64,000 nt of DNA from Mucilaginibacter_A sp965201005 (GCF_965201005.1 NZ_OZ241747.1:1-64000); one strand, 5' to 3'. Counted from the first letter of the stretch, positions 15,975 through 24,521 are shown. Numbers and translations: made by a program. The notes: generated by a model not told the origin, from the sequence alone.

Positions 15975-16958
15975 ATGAGAGAAATACAGTTCAGAGAAGC
16001 ACTTCGCGAAGCCATGAACGAAGAAATGCGCAAAGACGACACTATTTTTTTAATGGGTGAAGAAGTTGCCGAATATAATGGTGCCTACAAAGTGAGCCAG
16101 GGAATGCTGGATGAATTTGGTGCCAAGCGGGTGATCGACACACCCATCTCTGAAATGGGCTTTTCTGGTATTGCCATCGGTTCTGCCATGAATGGTTTAA
16201 GGCCGATCGTGGAGTTTATGACGTTTAATTTTTCGCTTGTTGCGATTGATCAGATCATCAATGGTGCGGCAAAATTAATGTCGATGAGCGGTGGGCAGTT
16301 TTCGGCACCGATCGTTTTTCGCGGCCCAACCGGAAACGCGGGCATGTTAAGCTCGCAGCACAGCCAGTGTTTTGAAAACTGGTATGCAAACTGCCCGGGC
16401 CTGAAAGTGGTTGTCCCGTCCAATCCTGCGGATGCAAAAGGTTTGCTGAAATCGGCTATCATCGATCCGGACCCGGTTATTTTTATGGAATCAGAACTGA
16501 TGTACGGCGATAAAGGAGAAGTGCCGGAAGAAACGTATTACATCGAAATTGGTAAAGCCAAAGTAACAAAAGAAGGCACAGACGTAACTTTGGTTGGTTT
16601 CGGCAAGATTATGAAAGTGGTGAATGCCGCTGCTGCCGAACTGGAAAAAGAAGGGATAAACGCCGAAGTGATTGATTTGCGCACCGTACGCCCAATCGAT
16701 TATCCCTGCGTTTTAGAATCTGTTAAAAAAACAAACCGTTTGGTGATTGTAGAAGAAAGCTGGCCTCTGGGCTCTATCGCTACAGAAGTTGCGTTTAAAG
16801 TGCAGCAGGAAGCGTTTGATTATTTAGATGCGCCGATTTTACGCATTATGGGCGGAGACGTGCCTTTGCCTTACGCGCCAACACTGATCCAGGAGTATCT
16901 GCCAAACCCGGACCGCGTAGTGAAAGCGGTAAAAGAAGTAATGTACGTGAACAAGTAA
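15975..16958 (+). CDS. pdhB: Pyruvate dehydrogenase complex E1 component, beta subunit
   Basis: Start is the ATG at 15975 (MREIQFREALREAMNEEM), since upstream codons overlap the promoter. The 327-residue protein has the E1-beta features GEEVAEYNGAYKVSQGM, DTPISEMGFSGIAIG and the C-terminal VIVEESWPLGSIATEV. With the alpha subunit it binds thiamine diphosphate and decarboxylates pyruvate for acetyl-CoA synthesis. No alpha subunit or E2 gene is adjacent, and the gene has its own promoter and terminator. The split arrangement is common in Bacteroidota. Confidence 0.95.
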   Translation: MREIQFREALREAMNEEMRKDDTIFLMGEEVAEYNGAYKVSQGMLDEFGAKRVIDTPISEMGFSGIAIGSAMNGLRPIVEFMTFNFSLVAIDQIINGAAKLMSMSGGQFSAPIVFRGPTGNAGMLSSQHSQCFENWYANCPGLKVVVPSNPADAKGLLKSAIIDPDPVIFMESELMYGDKGEVPEETYYIEIGKAKVTKEGTDVTLVGFGKIMKVVNAAAAELEKEGINAEVIDLRTVRPIDYPCVLESVKKTNRLVIVEESWPLGSIATEVAFKVQQEAFDYLDAPILRIMGGDVPLPYAPTLIQEYLPNPDRVVKAVKEVMYVNK

Positions 16959-16978
16959 CCAACCAAAAACATGATACA

Positions 16979-17017
16979 AAAGCCTGCAGGTTATTAAAAA
17001 CCTGCAGGCTTTTTTTA
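16979..17017 (+). terminator. Strong intrinsic terminator of pdhB
   Basis: Arms AAGCCTGCAGGTT and AACCTGCAGGCTT enclose a short AT loop and are followed by T7. The AC-type dispersed motif starts inside the T-run. Confidence 0.92.
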
Positions 17018-17035
17018 TGCCCGTAAAAACAGCAT
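17015..17035 (+). repeat. Dispersed motif copy, AC type
   Basis: TAAAAACAGCAT at 17024-17035, fused to the T-tail of the pdhB terminator. Confidence 0.85.
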
Positions 17036-17039
17036 CCGT

Positions 17040-17276
17040 TTATTTGGAAGGGCCTGCTTCCTTAATTTCTTTTGCTTTTTGTTTGAGTGCCTGCCGCTTG
17101 CGCACAATTTTGCGTGCCACAGAGTTTTTGCGGCTTACGGCACTTTTTTTCACCAAAACTTTAAACTGATAAAAGCTGATGTCGATGCTGCTCGTGTCCG
17201 GATTGTTGGATAAATAACCGATCAGAAAAATAATCAGCGCGATGATGATCCCCAGAAAAATTAATGAATGTTCCAT
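17040..17276 (-). CDS. Small single-pass membrane protein, hypothetical
   Basis: 78 residues. One N-terminal membrane helix (LIFLGIIIALIIFLIGYL) is followed by a strongly basic cytoplasmic tail (KIVRKRQALKQKAKEIKEA) that is probably helical. No family is recognised. The topology, with a positively charged inside tail, supports a real membrane protein. It is convergent to pdhB across the terminator. Confidence 0.6.
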   Translation of the reverse strand: MEHSLIFLGIIIALIIFLIGYLSNNPDTSSIDISFYQFKVLVKKSAVSRKNSVARKIVRKRQALKQKAKEIKEAGPSK

Positions 17277-17378
17277 TGTAATGCCCTCTCTTCATCACAA
17301 TAGTACGATTATTTTGCTAAAAAAGTTAGCAAAATATAAAGATTTATTTTCAAATAATCAGTGCTAAACCCTCATCCC

Positions 17379-17403
17379 AAATTTTACCTGGTAAAAAAAG
17401 CAT
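17379..17403 (+). repeat. Variant dispersed motif copy
   Basis: AAATTTTACC, spacer, then TAAAAAAAGCAT. The two variable core bases are AA, which is neither the GA nor the AC type. Confidence 0.6.
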
Positions 17404-17504
17404 CAAAATATTTAACAATTAATTATTTTTCTTAATCAGATAATTAAGCTTGTTTTTTGTGGAAAGAAATTATTGCAGAAGTTGATCCTTACCGATCCGT
17501 TTGT

Positions 17505-17900
17505 TCAGGCGGATTTTTTCAACCTAAACTCAACTATCAAAACCAGTAAAATGCCTAAAGTGTAAGCCAACAAATCTGTCCAGGCAAAAGATGTACCGAT
17601 CACAATGCGTGCGATTGTATGTTTTTCAAGTCCGAGAAGATCAACCAGATGAAAATATTGTAGTGTTTCTATCAAATAAGAAAACAGCAAAACAGCCAAT
17701 GCGGTAGCTTTTACCGGCGTGTTAAAAAAGCTTTTCACAAAACAGTAAATCAAAATCACCACTAAAAAATCGCCGCCGTAAGGCCGGATAATTTCGTCGT
17801 GCAGATAAACCGCGATAAAAACTTCGGTTAAAAACAGTAAAATGGTGAACAGAAAATAGGTTTTGTTGAATCTGAAGATTACCGAGGATTTGATGATCAT
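17505..17900 (-). CDS. DUF2809 membrane protein
   Basis: 131 residues with four hydrophobic helices. The DUF2809 signatures are IIRPYGGDFLVVILIY, SYLIETLQYF and IGTSFAWTDLLAYTLG. It is an integral inner-membrane protein of unknown role, and the length matches the family. It stands alone on the minus strand. Confidence 0.88.
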   Translation of the reverse strand: MIIKSSVIFRFNKTYFLFTILLFLTEVFIAVYLHDEIIRPYGGDFLVVILIYCFVKSFFNTPVKATALAVLLFSYLIETLQYFHLVDLLGLEKHTIARIVIGTSFAWTDLLAYTLGILLVLIVEFRLKKSA

Positions 17901-17961
17901 TGATTAAGATTGATTTTTGTTGATGTACAAATTGAACATATAATATCTTGATTCTATTTGT

Positions 17962-17985
17962 ATGCTTCTTTTATCGGTATAAAAT
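17962..17985 (-). repeat. Dispersed motif copy, GA type
   Basis: ATGCTTCTTTTA, spacer TCGGTA, then TAAAAT. It lies between the divergent DUF2809 and NIF3-like genes. Confidence 0.85.
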
Positions 17986-18028
17986 TAAATTTCTCAGCCT
18001 AAAACCTCCAACCTTACGTTTCCATTGC

Positions 18029-18036
18029 TACTTTTG
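18029..18036 (+). promoter_or_regulatory. -7 box upstream of the NIF3-like gene
   Basis: TACTTTTG fits TAnnTTTG, 20 bases before the ATG at 18057. The -33 element is not evident. Confidence 0.45.
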
Positions 18037-18056
18037 GTCATAAAATTTTGTTAAAA

Positions 18057-18962
18057 ATGAAAACGATTAACCGTCTAAAATTCATCGCCATAAATACCAA
18101 AGCATTAGCTGCAACTGCGCTACTTGTTTCGCCTGTTGCAAGTTTTGCTTCAATTTTTGGGGAAGATGAACGAATTACGGTTGGCCAAATCATGGATGCT
18201 TTTATCAAACAAGTTCCCGGAGGAGAAAAAACGAACACGATAGATACTTTAAAATCCGGCAACCGGGAAATTGTGGTAACCGGGGTTGTAACGACTATGT
18301 TTGCCACGATTGAGGTGATCCGTAAGGCAATTTCGCTTGGTGCAAACTTTATTATCGCCCATGAGCCAACTTTTTACAACCATACCGATGATACCAAATG
18401 GCTGGCGGATGACGATGTTTATCAATATAAAATGAACCTGCTAAAACAGCATAACATTGCCGTTTGGCGCAATCATGATTACATACACAGCCTGGTACCA
18501 GATGGTGTTTTGAAAGGCGATGTTGATGAATTGCAATGGCAGAAGTTTGAAGATAAAACGATACCGTATCTGTTTGATTTTAATTCAGGCCGAAAACTTT
18601 CGGATTTGATAAGCGAACTGAAATCAAAATTAGGTATTAAAATGGTGCGCTATATTGGTAATTTAAATCAGCCTTACCAAAAAGTTTTGTTCATGGAAGG
18701 TTCTGCCGGAGGGAAAACACAAATCAGTGCGACAAGCAAAATCAAGCCAGATGTGTTGGTTTGTGGCGAGATTTCTGAATGGGAAACTGCCGAATATGTG
18801 CGGGATGCAAGAGCAAAAGGCAATCAGCTTTCGCTAATTGTACTTGGCCATATCGCCAGCGAAGAAGCAGGTTCGGTTTACATGGCCGAATGGCTCCGTA
18901 AAAACTTTCCGCAGCTAAAGGTCACACATGTTCCGGCCGGCAATTCGTTATCTTTTGACTGA
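18057..18962 (+). CDS. NIF3-like dinuclear metal-centre protein, probably exported
   Basis: Start is the ATG at 18057. The first 35 residues form a signal-like stretch ending PVASFASIFG, unusual for the mostly cytosolic NIF3 family. The remainder follows NIF3: TVGQIMDAFIKQVPG, IIAHEPTFYNH and NHDYIHS as first metal-ligand motifs, and LGHIASEEAGSVYMAEWL near the C-terminus with the last His/Glu ligands. Members bind two metal ions, but their reaction is unclear. At 301 residues it is a single-domain version. Export is inferred from sequence only. Confidence 0.85.
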   Translation: MKTINRLKFIAINTKALAATALLVSPVASFASIFGEDERITVGQIMDAFIKQVPGGEKTNTIDTLKSGNREIVVTGVVTTMFATIEVIRKAISLGANFIIAHEPTFYNHTDDTKWLADDDVYQYKMNLLKQHNIAVWRNHDYIHSLVPDGVLKGDVDELQWQKFEDKTIPYLFDFNSGRKLSDLISELKSKLGIKMVRYIGNLNQPYQKVLFMEGSAGGKTQISATSKIKPDVLVCGEISEWETAEYVRDARAKGNQLSLIVLGHIASEEAGSVYMAEWLRKNFPQLKVTHVPAGNSLSFD

Positions 18963-18964
18963 TG

Positions 18965-18988
18965 ATTTTAGGTGGATAAAAACAGCAT
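18965..18988 (+). repeat. Dispersed motif copy, AC type
   Basis: ATTTTAGGTGGA then TAAAAACAGCAT. It fills the 30-base gap between the convergent NIF3-like and response-regulator genes. Confidence 0.85.
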
Positions 18989-18992
18989 TTGC

Positions 18993-19688
18993 CTAACTCA
19001 CCAGCAACTTATAACCTTTTCCATGAACATTAATAATTTCTACGCTGGGATCATCTTTTAAATACTTGCGGATTTTACTCAGGAAAACATCCATGCTGCG
19101 GCCGTTAAAATAATTGTCATCATGCCAGATGTTCAGCAACGCTTCTTCTCGGGTAAGGACCGTGTTTTGTTTGAGGCAAAGCAAACGCAGTAGTTCTGCT
19201 TCTTTTGTGGATAGTTTTTGCTGATGCCCGTCAATAGAAATGAGTTGCACCGAAAAATCAAAATGGTATTTGCCGATGGTAAAACGCGTTGGTTTTTCTT
19301 CTGCTTTTTTATCTTGATTAGCCACGCGTTTCAGCAGCGCGTTGATCCGCAGCAGCAACTCTTCGATACGAAAAGGTTTGGTGATGTAATCGTCTCCGCC
19401 CAGGTTAAAAGCGGCGGCCTTATCTTCCATCATGCCTTTTGCGGTGGCAAAAATAATGGGCACTTCCGGGTTTATTTTCCGGATTTCTTTGCCCAGTGTA
19501 AAGCCGTCTTTTTTCGGCATCATCACATCCAAAATCACCAAATCAAATTGTTCTTTGGTAAACTGTCGCAAACCTTCTTCGCCATCTGTGCTCAGCACCA
19601 CATCAAACTTACCTTTCAGTTGTAAATAATCCTGCAGCAGCAAACCCAGGTTTGGGTCGTCTTCGGCCAGTAAAATTTTTTTGTTCAT
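18993..19688 (-). CDS. Two-component response regulator, OmpR/PhoB type
   Basis: 231 residues. The receiver domain carries the acidic pocket in LLAEDDPN, phospho-acceptor D54 in VILDVMMPKKDG and K in ITKPFR. The winged-helix DNA-binding domain has LSTKEAELLRLLC and the wing VHGKGYKLLV. It is partnered with the histidine kinase gene directly upstream on the minus strand (63-base gap) and should act as its transcriptional output. Targets are unknown. Confidence 0.95.
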   Translation of the reverse strand: MNKKILLAEDDPNLGLLLQDYLQLKGKFDVVLSTDGEEGLRQFTKEQFDLVILDVMMPKKDGFTLGKEIRKINPEVPIIFATAKGMMEDKAAAFNLGGDDYITKPFRIEELLLRINALLKRVANQDKKAEEKPTRFTIGKYHFDFSVQLISIDGHQQKLSTKEAELLRLLCLKQNTVLTREEALLNIWHDDNYFNGRSMDVFLSKIRKYLKDDPSVEIINVHGKGYKLLVS

Positions 19689-19717
19689 GTTTTGGGACGA
19701 TATATTTTAAGCAGGGC

Positions 19718-19742
19718 AAAATTTATACGATAAAAACAGCAT
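19718..19742 (+). repeat. Dispersed motif copy, AC type
   Basis: AAAATTTATACGA then TAAAAACAGCAT. It lies between the kinase and regulator genes of one operon, so it is transcribed with them. Confidence 0.85.
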
Positions 19743-19751
19743 TGGCCGGGT

Positions 19752-21584
19752 TTAGCTTTGGTGCAGCGGAAATTTAAGTTCAAAAACAGAACCTTTGTCT
19801 TTTTCAGAATGAACTGTAATCATACCGTTTAAGCGTTTCACAATCGTGTTGACATAACTTAAACCCAAACCAAAGCCTTTTACATCATGCAAATTGCCGG
19901 TTGGGATGCGGTAAAACTGTTCAAATATTTTGGCCTGCTGATCGCGGTTCATGCCAATGCCATTATCTTCTACGCTGATAAACAGCTGGTTAGCTGTGCT
20001 TTTGGTAGAAATTTTGATCAGCGGTTCGTCCTTGCTGTATTTTAAAGCATTATCGATCAGGTTGTAAAGCACGTTGGTAAAATGCAGTTCATCGGCCAGA
20101 ATATCCGCCGGAACGGCATTCAAATCCAAAGAAACCCGCGCATTGTGTTTTTGTATTTTCAACGACATGCTATCAACCACGGCCGTAATTTGTTCGTTCA
20201 CATCAATCTCTTTCAGGTCGAGCCTGAAATCGTCCTGCTCAATCCGGGCAATGTTCAGCACACGTTCTATATGGCTTCCCAGGCGTACGTTTTCATCGTA
20301 AATAATACCGGCCAAACGCGAAACCCGGGCTTTGTCCTGCATAATTTCTTCATCTTTTAAAGCTTCGCTGGCAATCATGATGGTAGAAACCGGCGTTTTA
20401 AATTCGTGCGTCATGTTGTTGATGAATTCCGTTTTCATCTCGGCCAGTTTTTTCTGACGGAAAATGAGTGAAATTGTATAAGCAAAACAAAAAATCAGCA
20501 CCAGCAGCAATCCGGCAGAAATACCAACAGTGCCGGTTACGCGGTTTAAAATCAAGCGGTTTTTTTGGGGGAAATAAATGTTCAGCATTCCCGGGTCATT
20601 CACCACTTCCTTGGTAAAAATGGGCGTTTGATAACTGTTGGCCTTGATAAACTGTGGCCGCACTCCGTTATAGTTTTCTGCGTTGGAAAAGATCAGCGAA
20701 TCATGCGATGCCGTGGTAATTTCGTAGCTGAAAGGCAAAAAAATGTTTTTGTTCTGCAGTTCAAACCGAAGCAAAGAATCCAGTTCCAGCCGGTCAATCC
20801 GGGCAGAAAGCGGTTCGTCAACCTTCTGATATTCTACCGCCAGGTTTTCCATTACGCTGATTTTTTGCGGCGTTACTAATTTGGCTTTCAGCAGATGTAC
20901 AGAATCTTCCAGTATTTTTTTGAGGTTTTTGTACGTGCGTTCCTTTTTTAAACGCTGCTGCTCTTTCACCCATTGCGGGTTAAGCTGCGGCAGCGAAATA
21001 ATGGTTGGCGTATTATTTACCGGATCGTTGTAAGCGTAACGCACCGTGTCGTATTTATGCAGGTTTGGGCTGAGTTGTTTGCGCAGTTGCGGCGTTAATC
21101 TGGGTCGGGCAACACTGGTGATTTGGGTATGCGGGCGGCCCATTTCATCAATATAACCTTCTACATGTACCTGCTCATAGCTTAAAATGTTGTCCAGGTT
21201 GTTGCTTTGGCTGGATAAGTTTTCCAAGCTGTCTTTCAGGCTGGCAATGCGGCGTTGTTTCCGCTCAATTTCGGGGTGAAGGTTGCGTTGATGCTTCTTT
21301 TGCGGGTATAAATTTGGGCTGGTATCGGTTAAACGGCTGTAAACATAATTTCCGCTGCTTTTGTATTGCTTTGCCGGAATGTGTATCCGGTTCATGGAGT
21401 TGATGGCATCCAGCTTCTCGATTTTATAAACCACATTGCTTAAAGCAGCAGAAACATCGCGGTCAAAAAGCTCTGATTTAAGTTTGTAAGATTCGTACAG
21501 AAAATAAAACTGCATCCCGATCATCCCCAGCAGGGCCAGGCCCATAATGGCAATGATCAGGTGAAGCCTTTTTGTTTTCATCAT
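19752..21584 (-). CDS. Sensor histidine kinase
   Basis: 610 residues. An N-terminal membrane helix (IIAIMGLALLGMIGMQFYFLY) is followed by about 320 residues of periplasmic sensor with a coiled-coil section (KQRRIASLKDSLENLSSQ). A second helix (GLLLVLIFCFAYTISLIF) leads to the DHp domain with phospho-acceptor His in NNMTHEFKTPVSTI. HATPase boxes are YNLIDNALKYS, VEDNGIGM and GFGLGLSYV. It pairs with the OmpR-type regulator downstream. The sensor has no named domain that I can see. A variant motif at 21291-21315 encodes NLYPQKKHQ inside it. Confidence 0.93.
   Translation of the reverse strand: MMKTKRLHLIIAIMGLALLGMIGMQFYFLYESYKLKSELFDRDVSAALSNVVYKIEKLDAINSMNRIHIPAKQYKSSGNYVYSRLTDTSPNLYPQKKHQRNLHPEIERKQRRIASLKDSLENLSSQSNNLDNILSYEQVHVEGYIDEMGRPHTQITSVARPRLTPQLRKQLSPNLHKYDTVRYAYNDPVNNTPTIISLPQLNPQWVKEQQRLKKERTYKNLKKILEDSVHLLKAKLVTPQKISVMENLAVEYQKVDEPLSARIDRLELDSLLRFELQNKNIFLPFSYEITTASHDSLIFSNAENYNGVRPQFIKANSYQTPIFTKEVVNDPGMLNIYFPQKNRLILNRVTGTVGISAGLLLVLIFCFAYTISLIFRQKKLAEMKTEFINNMTHEFKTPVSTIMIASEALKDEEIMQDKARVSRLAGIIYDENVRLGSHIERVLNIARIEQDDFRLDLKEIDVNEQITAVVDSMSLKIQKHNARVSLDLNAVPADILADELHFTNVLYNLIDNALKYSKDEPLIKISTKSTANQLFISVEDNGIGMNRDQQAKIFEQFYRIPTGNLHDVKGFGLGLSYVNTIVKRLNGMITVHSEKDKGSVFELKFPLHQS
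21291..21315 (-). repeat. Near-match dispersed motif inside the kinase gene
   Basis: ATGCTTCTTTTG (one mismatch at the core end) with second tract TATAAATTT. It lies wholly in coding sequence. Confidence 0.6.
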
Positions 21585-21684
21585 ACAAAAATATCCAAGT
21601 TAAGGTTGCGGCTACCGGCTTTAACATAATTTAACATCTGTCGGCAGGTTTTGATCAATCACCCCAAAAATTTTAACCAGACTG

Positions 21685-21708
21685 AAATTTATGTGGTAAA
21701 AACAGCAT
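21685..21708 (+). repeat. Dispersed motif copy, AC type
   Basis: AAATTTATGTGG then TAAAAACAGCAT. First of two tandem same-orientation copies upstream of the kinase gene. Confidence 0.85.
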
Positions 21709-21748
21709 GTTTGAAATCGGTTCATGGTTTTTTGTCTTGATTTAAACT

Positions 21749-21773
21749 AAAATTTACCCTGTAAAAACAGCAT
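21749..21773 (+). repeat. Dispersed motif copy, AC type
   Basis: AAAATTTACCCTG then TAAAAACAGCAT. Second tandem copy, 65 bases after the first. Confidence 0.85.
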
Positions 21774-21805
21774 TTACAAATCAAAAAAAACGCACAATAA
21801 ACAGG

Positions 21806-21838
21806 TTTGGGCCGGATGCAACAACAAAAATAATTTTG
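21806..21838 (+). promoter_or_regulatory. Bacteroidota promoter of a small transcript
   Basis: TTTG at 21806-21809 and TAATTTTG at 21831-21838 are 21 bases apart, close to consensus. The predicted start is near 21845. The only thing downstream before a terminator is the 21845-21985 unit. Confidence 0.65.
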
Positions 21839-21868
21839 TGATCAAGAAAAACTTACGATTGTTGTGTT

Positions 21869-21949
21869 ATGAAATTTAAGGATTGGTTTGTTGGGGTTTT
21901 GCCCGGAATGTGCAATCAAAAGCCTCTTTACACAAAATATAATAGTTGA
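21869..21949 (+). CDS. Possible 26-residue microprotein
   Basis: ATG at 21869 opens MKFKDWFVGVLPGMC and closes with TGA at 21947-21949, at the base of the terminator hairpin. It is the only frame in the small transcript. The start lies about 24 bases after the predicted transcript start, a spacing like that seen for pdhB. Length and composition are too small to prove coding. Confidence 0.35.
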   Translation: MKFKDWFVGVLPGMCNQKPLYTKYNS

Positions 21950-21985
21950 AGTCCCTGCCGGAAAAAGCAGGGACTTTATTTTTTA
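21949..21985 (+). terminator. Intrinsic terminator of the small transcript
   Basis: Arms AAGTCCCTGC and GCAGGGACTT flank an eight-base loop and are followed by TATTTTTT on the plus strand. The minus-strand side lacks a T-run, so it serves plus-strand transcription. Confidence 0.85.
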
Positions 21986-22354
21986 GAAAGGCAGATCGTC
22001 ATCCTCATCTGCACCGGCACTTAAATCAGCGGTTGGTGCAGCATAAGCAGGCGTTGCGGCGGCAGTAGCCGTAGCAGATAATACGTTTACTTTCCACAAT
22101 CCTAAGGTATTAAAATAAACCACTTTACCTGTTTTGTCAGTCCACTTGCGGCCTTTTAGGTTAAAAAACACTTCTACATCATCGCCAACTTTGGTATTGT
22201 CCAGCAAAGCACAACGGTCCTGAATGGCCTCAAACTTTAAATATTCCGGGTATTGCGGGTTCTCAACATATTCCACAATCAGTTCTCTTTTTTTCAAAGA
22301 ATCGGTTACCTGCGTGGTAGGCGATACTTCGTGTACTTTTCCTTTAATCTCCAT
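21983..22354 (-). CDS. DUF3127 protein with SSB-like OB fold and acidic tip
   Basis: 123 residues. The DUF3127 core is seen in GKVHEVSPTTQVTDSLKKRE, FEAIQDRC and FFNLKGRKW, a single OB-fold pattern like single-stranded DNA-binding proteins. A flexible Ala-rich linker leads to the C-terminal DEDDDLPF. This matches the acidic tip (D-D-x-P-F type) with which SSB recruits repair and replication proteins. Role is unknown but ssDNA or RNA binding is likely. The gene is divergent from the THUMP methyltransferase. Confidence 0.9.
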   Translation of the reverse strand: MEIKGKVHEVSPTTQVTDSLKKRELIVEYVENPQYPEYLKFEAIQDRCALLDNTKVGDDVEVFFNLKGRKWTDKTGKVVYFNTLGLWKVNVLSATATAAATPAYAAPTADLSAGADEDDDLPF

Positions 22355-22429
22355 GGTTAATATTTTTAGGGGTAAAGTTAAGCGATTGCCGGCAAAACCG
22401 GCAGCTTAAATTATTAAATTCGCGGAATT

Positions 22430-23620
22430 ATGACGGACGTTTTCAACACAAAAAGCAAAATAATCATTACCTGCAACAAACGGTTATCCGTTTATTTAAA
22501 GCAGGAAGTAGAAGAACTGGGTTTTACCATTAAACGTTCTTTTTCTACAGGTTTGGAACTGGAAGGAACGGTGAACGATTGTATACCGCTAAACTTAAAC
22601 CTGCGCTGTGCCAGTCAGGTTTTGTATTTAGTTGCTTCTTTTGATGCCCGAAACCCCGGCGAATTGTACAACCGTTTAATGGAAATTGAATGGGAAAACC
22701 TGATTGCTTTTGATGGTTATTTCTCCGTAACATCTAACGTAAACAACGAATACATTACCACGCCGCTTTTTGCCAATGTGAAGGTGAAAGATGCTGTGGT
22801 GGATCGGATAAAAGATAAAAAAGGCATCCGGCCAAATTCCGGCCCGGAGTGGAACAAAACCGTTTTGCACTTGTACTGGCAGGAAAACCAGGCCGATATT
22901 TTTTTGGATACTTCCGGTGAAACATTATCTAAACACGGTTACCGTAAAATTCCGGGCAAAGCACCGATGCTGGAAGCTTTGGCAACCAGTACAATTTTGG
23001 CAAGCAACTGGGATCAGAAAAGCACCTTTATCAATCCGATGTGCGGTTCCGGAACTTTGGCAATCGAAGCTGCTTTGCTGGCAACCAATAAACGGCCCGG
23101 ACTTTTCCGCATGAATTACGCGTTTATGCATATTTTGGGTTACGATGAACAAGTGTTTTTTGCAGAACGCCGCAAACTGAAAGACATATCTAAAAAGGAA
23201 ATCGACTTTAAGATTATTGCTTCGGATATTTCTGCGGATGCTGTAAATATCTCCGAAAATAATGCAAAAACGGCTGGCGTGGATCATTTAATCACGTTCC
23301 AGGTTTGCGATTTTGCCGAAACCGAAGTACCGGAACAACCAGGCGTAGTTTTCTTCAACCCGGAATATGGCGAACGTTTGGGCGTACATTCCAAATTAGA
23401 AGCCACTTACAAACGTATCGGCGATTTTTTAAAAACCAATTGTAAAGGTTACCGCGGCTACGTTTTTACCGGAAACCCGGAACTTGCCAAAAAAGTAGGG
23501 CTAAAAGCAGCACGTAAAATCGAGTTTTTTAACGGGAAACTGGATTGCCGACTGATGGAATATGAGTTGTATGATGGCAGTAAACGGGAGGCTGGGGAGC
23601 GACCGGCGGGAAGGGAGTAG
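22430..23620 (+). CDS. THUMP-domain class I SAM-dependent RNA methyltransferase (RlmL-N/YpsC-like)
   Basis: 396 residues. The N-terminal THUMP-containing region (about 1-165) precedes a Rossmann methyltransferase. The SAM motif is NPMCGSGTLAIEAALLA, and the catalytic NPPY-type motif appears as NPEYGERLG. Relatives make N2-methylguanosine in 23S rRNA. NPEY in place of NPPY is usual in this phylum as far as I recall. The last residues (KREAGERPAGRE) are a loose basic tail. Confidence 0.9.
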   Translation: MTDVFNTKSKIIITCNKRLSVYLKQEVEELGFTIKRSFSTGLELEGTVNDCIPLNLNLRCASQVLYLVASFDARNPGELYNRLMEIEWENLIAFDGYFSVTSNVNNEYITTPLFANVKVKDAVVDRIKDKKGIRPNSGPEWNKTVLHLYWQENQADIFLDTSGETLSKHGYRKIPGKAPMLEALATSTILASNWDQKSTFINPMCGSGTLAIEAALLATNKRPGLFRMNYAFMHILGYDEQVFFAERRKLKDISKKEIDFKIIASDISADAVNISENNAKTAGVDHLITFQVCDFAETEVPEQPGVVFFNPEYGERLGVHSKLEATYKRIGDFLKTNCKGYRGYVFTGNPELAKKVGLKAARKIEFFNGKLDCRLMEYELYDGSKREAGERPAGRE

Positions 23621-23648
23621 AATCTTAATTATTATATCAACAACTTGA

Positions 23649-24521
23649 TCATAAATTATTGAACCAATCGTTTTTTATCTCAATCGTTTCAATAAGTTTT
23701 ATATCTACCCCTAACTTTAGTTCTTTCATTTTATCACATAAAAGTTCGCCGTCTATTAAGTCAATAGGCGGTGCGCCATCTCGTGTTGCTTCTTTAAGTG
23801 CTTCTCTTGTAAAAGTTCCAGTTGTAATGACTAAACCTTTATCTGCTCTACCTTGCATTGCACCTCTAAAATCACGAATCTGACTTGGTGATACTGATCC
23901 TTTATAACGTTTGCACTGAAAAATAACATGAAAACTTAAAAGACCACTTACTCTCACAATTCCTTTTCCATCAATTCCACCATCACCAACTTTTCCAGTA
24001 ACTTCTACTTGAGAAAAACCACTTTCACGAAGTAGTCGTTGTGATAATCGCTCAAAAGCTGCTGGAGTTATATTATATAAAATGTTTAATAATTTTTCTT
24101 TCCAGCCTTCACTATTAAAAATTTCTTCGGCAACCTCATGTTCAATCTCAACAAGATTAGTAACCTTTTTATCAACTGGCTTATCTTGCTCTCTTACTTT
24201 TTTAACAATATCTATATAACTAAGTTTAGTAGTATCAATATCCGCTTTTGCTAAAGCCCAGATGCCTCTAGATGAATTTTCAAGTAGCCCAAACTTTTTA
24301 AGATATGTTCTGCTCCATGCAAGCCTGTAATCAACTTCATTTACTGTGCCGTTGCCGTGAGGAATCTGTAAAATCTCTTCTGAAATTTTAGCTATATTGT
24401 AAACTCCGGTGTTTATTTCTTCAATCGAACCAGATCCACCTAAGGCTTTTAAAGCTTTAATTGTCGGGATCATCAATTGATCAAAAGAAGGTAGATCAGT
24501 AACTGCTTTTCTTCGAGCCAT
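23649..24521 (-). CDS. mrr: Mrr-type restriction endonuclease (type IV)
   Basis: 290 residues. The N-terminal Mrr winged-helix domain (PSFDQLMIPTIKALKALGG to about residue 90) is followed by the Mrr_cat nuclease domain. Catalytic residues are D180 and D184 in GDGGIDGKG and the QxK pair Q202/K204 in FQCKRYKG. The end of the nuclease fold is GLVITTGTFTREA. Such enzymes cut DNA with foreign methylation. The gene is markedly more AT-rich in codon use than its neighbours and has no methylase partner, fitting a solitary, horizontally acquired defence gene. Confidence 0.93.
   Translation of the reverse strand: MARRKAVTDLPSFDQLMIPTIKALKALGGSGSIEEINTGVYNIAKISEEILQIPHGNGTVNEVDYRLAWSRTYLKKFGLLENSSRGIWALAKADIDTTKLSYIDIVKKVREQDKPVDKKVTNLVEIEHEVAEEIFNSEGWKEKLLNILYNITPAAFERLSQRLLRESGFSQVEVTGKVGDGGIDGKGIVRVSGLLSFHVIFQCKRYKGSVSPSQIRDFRGAMQGRADKGLVITTGTFTREALKEATRDGAPPIDLIDGELLCDKMKELKLGVDIKLIETIEIKNDWFNNL

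Larger units (their letters stand above)
21845..21985 (+). ncRNA. Candidate small transcript between two minus-strand genes
   Basis: A consensus promoter upstream and an intrinsic terminator at 21949-21985 define a unit of about 140 bases. The middle can fold with GATTG/CAATC outside and GGG/CCC inside. It also holds a 26-codon frame. It may be a regulatory RNA, an mRNA for a microprotein, or both. No known RNA family was recognised. Confidence 0.45.

Noticed and set aside
17494..17520. Hairpin ATCCG/CGGAT with T-run on the plus strand as a terminator
   Set aside because: Only five pairs, overlapping the end of the minus-strand DUF2809 gene; no plus-strand gene lies before it.
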